Of a stretch of DNA of 27,397 bases, positions 1 to 8,194 are shown in pieces. The notes below the pieces were generated by a model. It searched no databases. It was not told the DNA's origin and worked only from the letters and a program-made list of their open reading frames with translations. This DNA comes from Bacteroidales bacterium (GTDB lineage Bacteria > Bacteroidota > Bacteroidia > Bacteroidales > ML635J-15): contig JAQVPT010000010.1 of the NCBI GenBank assembly GCA_028701945.1, forward strand, positions 1 through 27,397, read 5' to 3'. The first letter of the stretch is position 1; each line of letters begins with the position of its first letter. A program made the translations under genes and the position numbers.

Positions 1-1555
1 CTAATGATGCAGCAATAAATCTTACCGCAGCAACAAACGGAGGAACTTGGAGCGGAACAGGAATTACGAATCCAACAAACGGTACTTTTGACCCAACATC
101 TGCTGGAGTAGGAACACATACTATAACGTATAATGTTGGAACAGGAACCTGTGCAGGTACTGGGCAAATAGATATTACCGTAAATCCAAGTCCTATAGTT
201 ACAATTACAGATCCTGGCGATTTCTGCAGTACCGATGTAGCAATGAATTTAACTGCGACACCTGCTGGTGGAATTTGGTCTGGGAATGGTATTACTAACC
301 CAGCAGCTGGAACATTTAAGCCATCAACAGCAAATATTGGAGCGAATGATATTTCTTACCAAGTAACTCTTACAGGATGTGCGGGTACAGATAATGTTAT
401 AATAAATGTATTCGATACTCCTAATGCCACTATAACTTCAAACCCGGGAACATTATGCTCAAATGATGATCAAATTAATCTTACCGCTGCAACAAGCGGA
501 GGTACTTGGAGTGGAAATGGTATTACAAATCCAACAAACGGAACTTTTGACCCATCAACTGCTGGAGCAGGAACACATACTATAATTTATAATGTTGGAA
601 CTGGAGCATGTGCAGGAACTGGGCAAATCGATATTACCGTAAATGCAACTCCTATTGCAACAATCACAAGTTCTGGCGATTTTTGTAGTACAGATGCAGC
701 AGTAGATTTAACTGCGACACCTCTTGGTGGAGCTTGGACTGGAACAGGAATTACTAATGCGAATGCAGGGACATTCAATCCTGCCGAGGCAATTATCGGA
801 GAAAATAATATTACTTATACTCTCTCTAATGCTGGTTGTGTAGGAACAGATAACGCTATAATAAGCGTATTTGAAACTCCTAATCCGACAATTACAAATC
901 CTGGAATTCTATGCTCAAATGATGGAGTAATAACTCTTTCCGCAGCAACAAACGGAGGTACTTGGACGGGGAATGGAATTACAAATCCAACAACTGGGAC
1001 ATTTAACACCATAACAGCAGGAGCAGGAACACATACTATTACTTATAATGTTGGAACAGGAGTATGTGCAGACACTGATCAAATTAATATAACCGTAAAT
1101 CCAAGTCCTATTGTTACAATCACAAATCCAGGCGATTTTTGCAGTACCGATATAGCAATGGATTTAACAGCCACACCTGCTGGTGGTAGTTGGACAGGAA
1201 CAGGAATTACCAATAATTCAGCAGGAACATTTAGTCCAGCGTCTGCAAGCATTGGAGAAAATAATATTACTTATGCTCTAACTATAGCAGGTTGCACAGG
1301 TACAGATAATATTGCAATAAATGTTGCTACAAGTCCAAATGTAAATATAAGCCCAGCAGGTCCATTTTGTTTTGATTATATTACTGTTCAATTAACTGCC
1401 GCAAGCGCTGGTGGTACGTGGTCGGGAGCAGGAATGTCATCAAATGGGAAATTTGACCTAGCACAAGCCGGAGTAGGAATACATCAGATAAACTATGAGT
1501 TTTCAGGCAATTGCGGTGGAATAGGCACAATAGATATTCAAGTCTTTCCATCAGA
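1..1555 (+). repeat. Tandem Ig-like coding repeats, two alternating subtypes
   Basis: Repeat units begin at 216, 447, 675, 903, 1131 and 1359, with an earlier partial unit from base 1. Spacing is 231, then 228 four times. Units starting with GDFCSTD (216, 675, 1131) alternate with units starting GTLCSND/GILCSND (447, 903, and apparently the partial first one). The real repeat period is therefore about 456 bases, or 152 residues. The last unit (1359, GPFCFDY) is the most diverged. Confidence 0.9.
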
Positions 1556-2057
1556 CATTTATGCACATTATATAACTTATAATCCTATTTGCATAGGAGG
1601 AAAAGATGGACATGTTGAATTTAGTATAAATGGTGGAACAGCACCTTATATGCTAGAGTGGGGAGAGGATAGTTCCACAGAATCTAATATTATTCCGAAC
1701 CTTATTGAAGGAAATTATACCGTTACTGTAGTCGATTATAATGGTTGTACAATTGAAGTTGACGATATTATTATCGAAAATGGAAATAATAATTGCTTAA
1801 ATATACCTAATGCGTTTACGCCAAATGGAGATGGAATAAATGACGAATGGATAATCGAAAATATTCATTCTTTTGCAAGTCACTCTGTTAATGTGTTTAA
1901 CCGATGGGGACAAGAAATTTATTCTGGGAACCTAGGCTCAGATCCATGGGATGGAACTTATAATGGAAAACTTTTACCTACTGGTTCTTATGTTTATATT
2001 GTAGAAGTAGATGAAATATCGCAACGTTTTGTTGGAATAGTAACATTAATCAAATAA
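1..2057 (+). CDS. Ig-like repeat surface adhesin with SprB repeat and T9SS type-B sorting domain (3' part)
   Basis: The reading frame is open from base 3, so the gene starts before the window; the first ATG at 243 is internal. The visible part (about 684 codons) has one partial and six nearly complete Ig-like units of 76-77 residues, each built around a C-S-T/N-D start, a GGxWSGxGITN core and a C-x-GTDxI strand. A SprB-type repeat follows (about 1561-1790, with CIGGKDGHVEFSINGG and the closing YTVTVVDYNGC). The end (about 1797-2054) is the gliding-motility-associated C-terminal domain, recognised by NAFTPNGDGINDEW, NRWGQEIY and GSYVYIVEV. That domain is known as a type-B T9SS export signal. 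The protein is therefore most likely a cell-surface or secreted adhesin; its ligand is unknown. It lies 18 bases before the next gene and is probably co-transcribed with it. Confidence 0.93.
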   Translation, partial: NDAAINLTAATNGGTWSGTGITNPTNGTFDPTSAGVGTHTITYNVGTGTCAGTGQIDITVNPSPIVTITDPGDFCSTDVAMNLTATPAGGIWSGNGITNPAAGTFKPSTANIGANDISYQVTLTGCAGTDNVIINVFDTPNATITSNPGTLCSNDDQINLTAATSGGTWSGNGITNPTNGTFDPSTAGAGTHTIIYNVGTGACAGTGQIDITVNATPIATITSSGDFCSTDAAVDLTATPLGGAWTGTGITNANAGTFNPAEAIIGENNITYTLSNAGCVGTDNAIISVFETPNPTITNPGILCSNDGVITLSAATNGGTWTGNGITNPTTGTFNTITAGAGTHTITYNVGTGVCADTDQINITVNPSPIVTITNPGDFCSTDIAMDLTATPAGGSWTGTGITNNSAGTFSPASASIGENNITYALTIAGCTGTDNIAINVATSPNVNISPAGPFCFDYITVQLTAASAGGTWSGAGMSSNGKFDLAQAGVGIHQINYEFSGNCGGIGTIDIQVFPSDIYAHYITYNPICIGGKDGHVEFSINGGTAPYMLEWGEDSSTESNIIPNLIEGNYTVTVVDYNGCTIEVDDIIIENGNNNCLNIPNAFTPNGDGINDEWIIENIHSFASHSVNVFNRWGQEIYSGNLGSDPWDGTYNGKLLPTGSYVYIVEVDEISQRFVGIVTLIK

Positions 2058-2075
2058 ATCAATCAAATAAATCAA

Positions 2076-3683
2076 ATGAATATGACTAAAAAGATTTTAA
2101 TTACAGGGATAGCAATGATATTTGCTTTTGGAGCTTTGCTTGCACAAGATAATGTTGGAATTGGAACAACAAGTCCGCATAGTTCTGCATTGTTAGATAT
2201 GACTGCTATTGATAAGGGGTTGCTGATTCCTAGAGTTCAATTGATAGCTGTTACAAACGGGATAACTCCTGTTAATGGACCTGCTACAGGTTTGCTTGTT
2301 TTTAATGCAAGCGGAGCTCTAGACGCTGGTTTTTACTATTGGAACGGAACAGAATGGGTAATGGTTGGTGCAGGCGGTGCAGTTCCTACATGCACAACAT
2401 TAGACGAAGCTTATAATTGTGGTGGAGCAGGTGTTGGACGCACCGTTACTGCAAATAGTGGTGCTGTTGAAATAACACTGCCAACAGGAGGTACATCAGA
2501 TGGTGCATTAGAAGCATATTCTGAAAAAGTTGGGACATGGGCAATCGGTGCAGAAAACACAAGTACTGGCGTTGCTATTTTAGCGACAACCTCTGGACTA
2601 ACTAATCAAAACAACGCTATTCAAGGCTCAAGCCTTAGTAACTATGACGCTGGTGTTGGTGGATTAGGTGCAGGTGGAGTTGCTGGATATTATGAAGGAA
2701 CAGGAAATGGAGTTGGCGTATATGGAGCTATTACTAACCCTGGTTCTTTTGGTGTTTCAGGATTATTTGGATATAATTCACGCATAAACGGAGGCTATGG
2801 CGTTAAAGGACAAGGTTATGCCGGAGTAGTAGGTGAAGCTGTAGTTAATGATCCTGGATTTGGCGTTTATGGAATGACTCAAAAAGGTATTGGAGTGCAA
2901 GGTCAAACTGATGATAGCGATTTTTATGGAGTTTCAGGCCTTAATTATGCACTAAGTGGTACTGGCTCAGGTATAGGCGTTATGGGAGACGGAATTACTG
3001 GAGTTTGGGGTCAAACTACTGATGGTGGAGGATACGCAGTATTTGGACTAAACGAAAGTACAGGAATAATAGACAATAATATAGGAGTCGGTGGTGAAGG
3101 ATATGTAGGTGTTTATGGAAAAACTACAAGTGGTGGATTCGGGGTATATTCAGATGGAGATTTTGCAAGCTCTGGTACTAAATCTTTTATTATCGATCAT
3201 CCTAGTGATCCCGCAAATAAAATGCTTAAACACTATTGTATGGAGTCTCCCGAAGTACTAAATTTATATAGAGGAAATATTGTTTTAGACCAAAACGGAG
3301 AAGCAATAGTTGATTTACCAGAATATTTTGAAAGTATTAATACAAACTTCTCATACAATCTTACTCCAATTGGAGCAGCAGTTAATCTCTACATTAAAGA
3401 AAAAATTAATAATGGACAATTTAAAATTGCTGGAGGGAATCCAAATATGGAAGTTTCTTGGACCGTATATGCAGAAAGAAACGATGCATACGTACAAAAA
3501 TATCCTAATGCAAAAGCTGTCGAAGTTGAAAAACGTCAAAAAGGAACATATATTCACCCCGATCTTTATGGACAACCTAAAGAAAAAGCAATGTTTCCAA
3601 CCAACAATATGCAAAAAGTTATTAAACTAAAAGAAGAAAAATCAGGGAAATCAGGATTAAAAAACCCTTTTAAAGCTGAATAA
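2076..3683 (+). CDS. Secreted tail-fibre-like G-V-x-G repeat protein
   Basis: A 535-residue protein with a signal peptide (about residues 1-23, ending ALLAQ). The mature N-terminus, DNVGIGTTSPHSSALLDMTAIDKGLLIPRV, is a widespread Bacteroidota module that resembles phage tail-fibre/S74-type proteins. Residues of about 205-360 are glycine-rich repeats (GVYG, GVSGLFGYN, GVKGQGYAGVVGE, GVGGEGYVGVYGK) expected to form a beta-structured shaft. From about residue 363 a conserved C-terminal domain begins (SFIIDHPSDPANKML, ESPEVLNLYRGN, LPEYFESIN, IHPDLYGQP) that is also found in other bacterial secreted repeat proteins. I see no T9SS sorting domain. The start could be 2076 or 2082 (MNM...); neither has an SD. 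The role is inferred to be structural or adhesive; no enzymatic motif is seen. Confidence 0.88.
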   Translation: MNMTKKILITGIAMIFAFGALLAQDNVGIGTTSPHSSALLDMTAIDKGLLIPRVQLIAVTNGITPVNGPATGLLVFNASGALDAGFYYWNGTEWVMVGAGGAVPTCTTLDEAYNCGGAGVGRTVTANSGAVEITLPTGGTSDGALEAYSEKVGTWAIGAENTSTGVAILATTSGLTNQNNAIQGSSLSNYDAGVGGLGAGGVAGYYEGTGNGVGVYGAITNPGSFGVSGLFGYNSRINGGYGVKGQGYAGVVGEAVVNDPGFGVYGMTQKGIGVQGQTDDSDFYGVSGLNYALSGTGSGIGVMGDGITGVWGQTTDGGGYAVFGLNESTGIIDNNIGVGGEGYVGVYGKTTSGGFGVYSDGDFASSGTKSFIIDHPSDPANKMLKHYCMESPEVLNLYRGNIVLDQNGEAIVDLPEYFESINTNFSYNLTPIGAAVNLYIKEKINNGQFKIAGGNPNMEVSWTVYAERNDAYVQKYPNAKAVEVEKRQKGTYIHPDLYGQPKEKAMFPTNNMQKVIKLKEEKSGKSGLKNPFKAE

Positions 3684-4199
3684 TAATTGCAATAAAGCTT
3701 TCATAATTTTTAAAAAGTGCTCCTAAATTTATTTGGAGCACTTTTTTTTAATGGTATTTTTGGGTTATATCTTCGAATATTAATACGCATATTAAAAATA
3801 TTTATTATCCTTTAAGCCTTTGCTATCAATCGTTAGCTATATCTATTGCTTGTAATATTTTTTGCGTATGTGCAGGTATCTTTGTTGGTCGAATTTTTAT
3901 ATTTTAAAAACATATTCGACATATTGAATTTTATCAAGACTTTCAAAAACAAATGTGCAGATTAGTTAATGTGATGATACAGAATCACTGGATCACAGAA
4001 TCAAGGTATCACAATAATACAATAGAACAATTAATCGTTTAATTCAGTAACAATGTCTAAGCAGGAAGTAATTTATATAAAGTTTAATACAAAAACAATT
4101 TAACATATTCTCAAAAACTTTAATTACGCCTGCGAATTCTAATGATTGTAAGGGAATTTTGTTGTATATTAGTGAAAATTTTTTCTACATACTTTTTAT
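3684..4199. other. Gene-free AT-rich stretch before the sensor kinase
   Basis: Apart from the terminator near its left end, no credible gene is visible on either strand. A perfect match to the Bacteroidota -7 box TAnnTTTG lies at 3877-3884 (TATCTTTG), but no TTTG lies at the usual 19-21 base spacing upstream, so it is only a weak promoter candidate for the kinase operon. An imperfect repeat/palindrome occurs at 3970-4012 (GATACAGAATCA and GATCACAGAATCA, flanked by GTGATGATAC and GTATCAC). The stretch probably holds the promoter of the two-component operon. Confidence 0.5.
3712..3749 (+). terminator. Rho-independent terminator
   Basis: An 11-base-pair perfect stem (AAAAGTGCTCC at 3713-3723 pairing with GGAGCACTTTT at 3735-3745) has an 11-base loop and is followed by a T run to 3749. 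It closes the transcript of the adhesin and tail-fibre-like genes. Confidence 0.92.
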
Positions 4200-6086
4200 A
4201 TGAAAAAAACAATAATAATATTGGTTCTTATATCTTTTTTAAGTGTTTGTAAGGCAAGCAATACTCAGGTTGATAGTCTGGAGCAATTAGTTAACTCTTC
4301 GACAGATCTGAATAAAATTGCTCTTTGGAAATTGGAAATTTGCAAAATTCGTTATGAGGAATCAACTATTGATATTTCAAAACCACTGGACGAATTACAT
4401 TTATTGCTAAATGTAATTACAAATGAAGATACTTACATTAAAATATGTCTCTTTTCTGGCAGTGTATTTAGATCTTCGGGGCAATATGATAATGCGTTAA
4501 AATATGATTTCCTTGGCTTAAAACACGCTGAAAAAAATGAGAATATTTTATTAGAAGCAAAATTGCTAAACAATATTGGGATTGATTTTTACCGGAGTGC
4601 AAATTTTAATAAAGCTTTGGAGTATTATCTTTTGGCAGAACAAAAATATCTCGAGCTTAGAGATGCACTTGGAACCGCCGACTGTTATAATAATATTGCC
4701 ATAACCTATGACGACCTTCAAAAAGTTGATTCTGCTTTATTTTATTATGAAAAGGCACAAAATATATTTGAAGAACATAATGACAAAGATGCAATGTCGG
4801 ATATTCTTAATAACAAGGCAGGAATTTACTACAAAAATGGAAATTTTGAAAAGTGTTTTGAATTAATAATGAAATCTCTCGAAATTCAAGAAGAACTAGG
4901 AAATGAAAATAAACTCGCCTACACTTTGATAAATATTGGTACACTTTATTATTCAATAGGAGAATATGAAAAAGCTATTGAATACGAGAAACGAGGCTTG
5001 TCAATTGCAGAGAAAAACTACAGTTATCCTCATTTACGATTCGGCTATAAGAGTTTGGCAGATGCTTATGCCGGAATTGGCGATTATCAAAAAGCGTTTT
5101 CCACACAAATTAAATATGCCGCTGCAAATGATACTATCTTTAATCAAGATATGGCACAAGCAATATCTGAAATGCAAACAAAATATGAAACTGAAAAGAT
5201 TGCTCAACAAGTAAAACTATTACAGACTGAAAACAAACTTGCAGATATTCAGATAAACAAAGGGCGAATACTTATTTTGGGTTTTTTTATTGTTATAGTT
5301 ATGGGTTTTGTAATTGCAATAATTCTAATTCGTCAGAATAAATTTAAATCACGTTTAAACAAAGACCTTGAAAGTAAGAATATGGAGCTGAACTTACTTA
5401 ATGCAACAAAAAATAAGTTTTTTGCAATAGTTTCCCACGATATAAAAAACCCGCTTTCAGGGTTTAAAGCAATTACAAGTTCTTTGGATGAGTCATTTAG
5501 TGAAATGTCAGAAGGTGATATTAAGAAGTATATCAAGTTATTGCGTAATTCTTCGGAGCAATTAAGTGAACTGCTTAAAGGATTGCTTAATTGGGCTGCT
5601 CTTTTAAGTTCAAATAAAGAATTAGACCTTAAAGAAGTTCATCTATCCGAGATAGTTAATAAAATTGTTAAGCTCGTAAAAGATGATTGCGACTCGAAAG
5701 ATATAGAGCTAAACGTAAACATTTGCGAGCTTCCTAAAGCTTATGTAGATGAGAATATGTTGCTTACTATTGTGCGAAATATTGTTTCAAATGCAATTAA
5801 GTTTACTCCTAAAGGAGGGAAAATAGCAATAAATCTATATCATGAGAATAATAGAAACATTGTATTGATACAGGATAATGGAATAGGCATTAAACAACAA
5901 GACATAAATAAGCTTTTCCGGATTGATGCCGATACAAAAACAATAGGTAATTCAAAGGAAAAAGGAGCTGGTTTAGGATTGATTTTGGTTAAGGAAATGG
6001 CTGATCGTTGTAATATTAAAATTAACGTCAAGAGTGAGTTCGGAAAAGGTACAGAATTTGCATTGTCAGTGCCAGTAAAAAAATAA
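4200..6086 (+). CDS. TPR-containing membrane sensor histidine kinase
   Basis: A 628-residue protein with a signal peptide (residues 1 to about 20), about six TPR helix pairs (about residues 80-315, e.g. YDNALKYDFLGLKHA, FNKALEYYLLAEQKY, DSALFYYEKAQNIF, YEKAIEYEKRGLSIA), a coiled-coil stretch (about 318-352) and one transmembrane helix (about 355-378, LILGFFIVIVMGFVIAIIL). The cytoplasmic part has a HisKA H-box with phospho-acceptor His413 (FFAIVSHDIKNPLSGF), an N-box around Asn527/Asn531 (RNIVSNAIKFTPKGG), a G1 box at Asp559 (DNGIGI) and a G2 box (EKGAGLGLILVKEM). All residues needed for kinase activity appear present. The TPR region should face the periplasm. The response regulator begins 5 bases after the stop, so the two form an operon. 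The signal sensed is unknown; no SD is visible. Confidence 0.95.
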   Translation: MKKTIIILVLISFLSVCKASNTQVDSLEQLVNSSTDLNKIALWKLEICKIRYEESTIDISKPLDELHLLLNVITNEDTYIKICLFSGSVFRSSGQYDNALKYDFLGLKHAEKNENILLEAKLLNNIGIDFYRSANFNKALEYYLLAEQKYLELRDALGTADCYNNIAITYDDLQKVDSALFYYEKAQNIFEEHNDKDAMSDILNNKAGIYYKNGNFEKCFELIMKSLEIQEELGNENKLAYTLINIGTLYYSIGEYEKAIEYEKRGLSIAEKNYSYPHLRFGYKSLADAYAGIGDYQKAFSTQIKYAAANDTIFNQDMAQAISEMQTKYETEKIAQQVKLLQTENKLADIQINKGRILILGFFIVIVMGFVIAIILIRQNKFKSRLNKDLESKNMELNLLNATKNKFFAIVSHDIKNPLSGFKAITSSLDESFSEMSEGDIKKYIKLLRNSSEQLSELLKGLLNWAALLSSNKELDLKEVHLSEIVNKIVKLVKDDCDSKDIELNVNICELPKAYVDENMLLTIVRNIVSNAIKFTPKGGKIAINLYHENNRNIVLIQDNGIGIKQQDINKLFRIDADTKTIGNSKEKGAGLGLILVKEMADRCNIKINVKSEFGKGTEFALSVPVKK

Positions 6087-6091
6087 ATAGA

Positions 6092-6715
6092 ATGTCAAAA
6101 ATCGCAATTTATATAGTAGATGATCATGAGATAGTAAGAGAAGGAATAGCTGCTTTTTTAATAGGAGTGCCAGATATAGAAGTAAAAGCTTTGTTTCCTG
6201 ATGCGATGTCTGTACTTAAATCTCTTGAGAAAGATTTACCTGATGTTCTCTTGCTAGATATTGGTTTGCCTGATATTGATGGAATTAAGCTTGCGGAAAG
6301 ACTGAAGATTTCGCATCCAAAATTGCCAATTTTAATAATTTCCGGGAATACAGATGATAGGCATTTGATTGGTGCGGTAAAAGCTGGAGTCAAGGGATTT
6401 CTTCCTAAAGATGTTGAGAAAACTGAGCTTTGTGAAGCAATACTAAGGGTAGCTTCAGGTAAAAAGTATTTCAGTTCCGAGATCTCACAAAGTCTTCAAA
6501 ACGCTTTGATCAACCATCTTGATACAGCTGAACTATCAGCCCGCGAAAAAGAGATTGCAATTTTATTGGCTGATGGACTCTCTTTTAGAGAAATTGGTAG
6601 TCAATTGTTTATTTCAGAACGTACCGTGGAAGCACATAAAAATAATGCTATCAAAAAGCTAGGCTTGAGAAACACGATGCAACTTGTTGCTTGGGCAGTT
6701 ACAAATCTAAAATAA
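6092..6715 (+). CDS. NarL/LuxR-family DNA-binding response regulator
   Basis: A 207-residue protein. The receiver domain (residues 1 to about 120) shows the acidic pair Asp10/Asp11, phospho-acceptor Asp56 (LLLDIGLPDIDG), Ser84 and Lys106 (FLPKD). The C-terminal LuxR-type helix-turn-helix (about 140-205) contains LSAREKEIAILLADGLSFREIGSQL, followed by ISERTVEAHKNNAIKKLG. It is the expected partner of the kinase immediately upstream and would bind DNA once phosphorylated. No target site can be identified. Its place just before the FISUMP cassette makes that cassette a possible target, but this is positional inference only. The stop codon overlaps a 12-base palindrome (AATACATGTATT, 6714-6725). 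Confidence 0.95.
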   Translation: MSKIAIYIVDDHEIVREGIAAFLIGVPDIEVKALFPDAMSVLKSLEKDLPDVLLLDIGLPDIDGIKLAERLKISHPKLPILIISGNTDDRHLIGAVKAGVKGFLPKDVEKTELCEAILRVASGKKYFSSEISQSLQNALINHLDTAELSAREKEIAILLADGLSFREIGSQLFISERTVEAHKNNAIKKLGLRNTMQLVAWAVTNLK

Positions 6716-7161
6716 TACATGTATTGGTTTTAGCTCAGAAAACCCTAAAATATTCAGATACTTCCCTTTTTTAATACTTTGACTTTGATAATCACTAGAG
6801 GATTGTCAAACAATAAATCAGTCATTTTGACTTACTCTTTTGCTGTTTTTCATTGTTGAAAAATTTGCAAAGCGCTGCACTGAGTTTTTATCGAAGTGAG
6901 CAAGCTATTAGCTTAATTTTGCGTCTCGAAAAACAACAAAATATTTTCATCAATTCTACATGATTTATTATTTGATAAGCCTAGGGGAATTTCCCTATAT
7001 AAATCGAGTGGATTCACGAATTGTGAAATTATATTTTTCGCTGTATTTTTACGTTAATATATATAACAGCATATTGAGAAGAATTATACATTTAAAATTA
7101 TACCCAATTTGTTTGAGAGAAAAGACAAAACGGTTTAGTGCTCCATAAGGGGCGAGGGATT

Positions 7162-7197
7162 AACAAACCGGGATTTCTATACTCCGGTTTGTTTTTT
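7162..7197 (+). terminator. Intrinsic terminator hairpin, possible attenuator, 30 bases before F1
   Basis: A perfect 10-base-pair stem (AACAAACCGG at 7162-7171 with CCGGTTTGTT at 7184-7193) is followed by a run of T to 7197. It points into the FISUMP cassette, whose first start codon is at 7227. An upstream CGGTTT at 7131-7136 can pair with AAACCG at 7165-7170 inside the terminator's 5' arm, and that alternative pairing would enclose a small hairpin (GCTCC ATAA GGGGC, 7140-7153). The two folds exclude each other, as in attenuators. The terminator itself is firm; a switching role is inference. Confidence 0.7.
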
Positions 7198-7211
7198 AAA
7201 AATTAAACAAT

Positions 7212-7219
7212 AAAGGAGG
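7212..7219 (+). promoter_or_regulatory. Strong Shine-Dalgarno of F1
   Basis: AAAGGAGG lies 7 bases before the ATG at 7227, in a 20-base block (7201-7220) identical to the bases around the stop codon of C1. Confidence 0.85.
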
Positions 7220-7226
7220 AAAAACA

Positions 7227-8120
7227 ATGAAAAAACTTTTAGTACTAACAATAGGATTATTCTTTTCGGTAGTCTTATTACAAGCACAGAATGATACCAT
7301 TTATTTTATGAAAAATGGTGTTATTGTCAATCAGCAAGCAATTCTACCAACAGATGTTGATAGCGTTATTTTTTATCAACCAGTGATAATCCCAGACACA
7401 ATACCAGACCCAGACCCAGTAGAACCTTTTACTGACAGTCGTGATGACAATGTTTATGAAGTAGTTCAGATTGGTGATCAAGTTTGGATGGCAGAGAATT
7501 TAAAATATTTGCCAAGTGTTGTAGGCCCAGCAACTGGTTCTGAAATACCCGGTTTTACAAGCGAACCGTATTATTATGTTTATGATTATGATGGTACCGA
7601 TGTAACTGAAGCTAAAGCAACTGACAATTATAACACTTATGGTGTTTTATACAGTTGGAATGCAGCAATGGCTGGTGAAGCTAGTAGTAATGCAAATCCA
7701 AGTGGTGTGCAAGGCATTTGTCCTTCAGGTTGGCATTTACCAAGCCAAGCAGAATTAGTAGAAATGGAAGAATATCTTACAGCCAATGGATATAATTATG
7801 ATGGTACTATAACCGACAATAAATATGCAAAATCTCTAGCAGCAACTATAAATTGGAATCCTTCCGAAGTAATTGGTGCTCCAGGAAACACAGATTTTCC
7901 TGAATATAGAAACAAATCTGGCTTTACTGCCCTTCCAGGTGGCTATCGTGTTAATGGTGGAACATTCAGCGTCATTGGGGCATCCGCTTACTGGTGGAGT
8001 GCTACAAGTGTTGACACCAATTTGGCTTTAAATCGTGGTATATACTCCAATTTCGCAGTTTTTGATAGCAACAATGCACCTAAGGCGAGAGGTCTGTCTG
8101 TTCGTTGTGTAAGAGATTAA
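7227..8120 (+). CDS. Secreted FISUMP-domain protein F1
   Basis: A 297-residue protein with a signal peptide (MKKLLVLTIGLFFSVVLLQAQ). A short N-terminal strand motif follows (IYFMKNGVIV...DVDSVIFYQP). A FISUMP (Fib_succ_major, TIGR02145-like) domain fills the rest: FTDSRDDNVYEVVQIGDQVW, MAENLKYLP, YYYVYDYDGTDVTEAKAT, YNTYGVLYSWNAAM, GICPSGWHLPSQAE, FTALPGGYR, YWWSAT and the ending LSVRCVRD. The family is named for abundant Fibrobacter surface proteins; its molecular role is unsettled, and a C-type-lectin-like fold is my inference from the GWHLPS/WWS/VRC motif order. There is no T9SS sorting domain. The next gene, 74 bases on, encodes little except one. Confidence 0.93.
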   Translation: MKKLLVLTIGLFFSVVLLQAQNDTIYFMKNGVIVNQQAILPTDVDSVIFYQPVIIPDTIPDPDPVEPFTDSRDDNVYEVVQIGDQVWMAENLKYLPSVVGPATGSEIPGFTSEPYYYVYDYDGTDVTEAKATDNYNTYGVLYSWNAAMAGEASSNANPSGVQGICPSGWHLPSQAELVEMEEYLTANGYNYDGTITDNKYAKSLAATINWNPSEVIGAPGNTDFPEYRNKSGFTALPGGYRVNGGTFSVIGASAYWWSATSVDTNLALNRGIYSNFAVFDSNNAPKARGLSVRCVRD

Positions 8121-8180
8121 TTAATGTGTTTTTGAATAAGCATACCGAGTACTGATTTTATAAAATAATTAAAATTAAAA

Positions 8181-8186
8181 AAGGAG
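8181..8186 (+). promoter_or_regulatory. Strong Shine-Dalgarno of C1
   Basis: AAGGAG lies 8 bases before the ATG at 8195. Confidence 0.75.
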
Positions 8187-8194
8187 AATAAAAA

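Larger units (their letters stand above)
6716..7226. other. Gene-poor leader region before the FISUMP cassette
   Basis: No convincing gene is seen in these 511 bases. A weak stem-loop (GGTTTT/AAAACC, 6726-6744) without a T run follows the response regulator. A TTTG at 6918-6921 with a poor TATTTTCA box at 6942-6949 (20-base spacing) is a possible but weak promoter; it would give a leader RNA of about 270 bases. The right end holds a terminator hairpin and a short sequence matching the 3' end of the sorting-domain genes of the cassette (7201-7220). Confidence 0.45.

Noticed and set aside
243..2057. ATG at 243 as the true start of the first gene
   Set aside because: The frame is open to the window edge, the ATG falls inside an Ig-like repeat, and there is no signal peptide.
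3310..3630. A 106-codon + frame overlapping the end of the tail-fibre-like gene
   Set aside because: It lies wholly inside a conserved C-terminal domain in another frame and has a lysine-rich chance-like composition.
3877..3884. TATCTTTG as the kinase operon promoter
   Set aside because: It matches the -7 box but has no TTTG at the normal spacing and lies over 300 bases from the start codon, so I mention it only in the description of the gap.
6726..6744. GGTTTT/AAAACC stem-loop after the response regulator as a terminator
   Set aside because: The stem is only 6 base pairs and AT-rich, and no T run follows.
6960..7148. A 62-codon open frame on + in the leader of the FISUMP cassette
   Set aside because: No SD, no recognisable domain or signal peptide, and an Ile/Tyr/Leu-rich composition typical of chance translation of AT-rich DNA. 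It overlaps the proposed leader structure. A leader peptide is not excluded but not supported.
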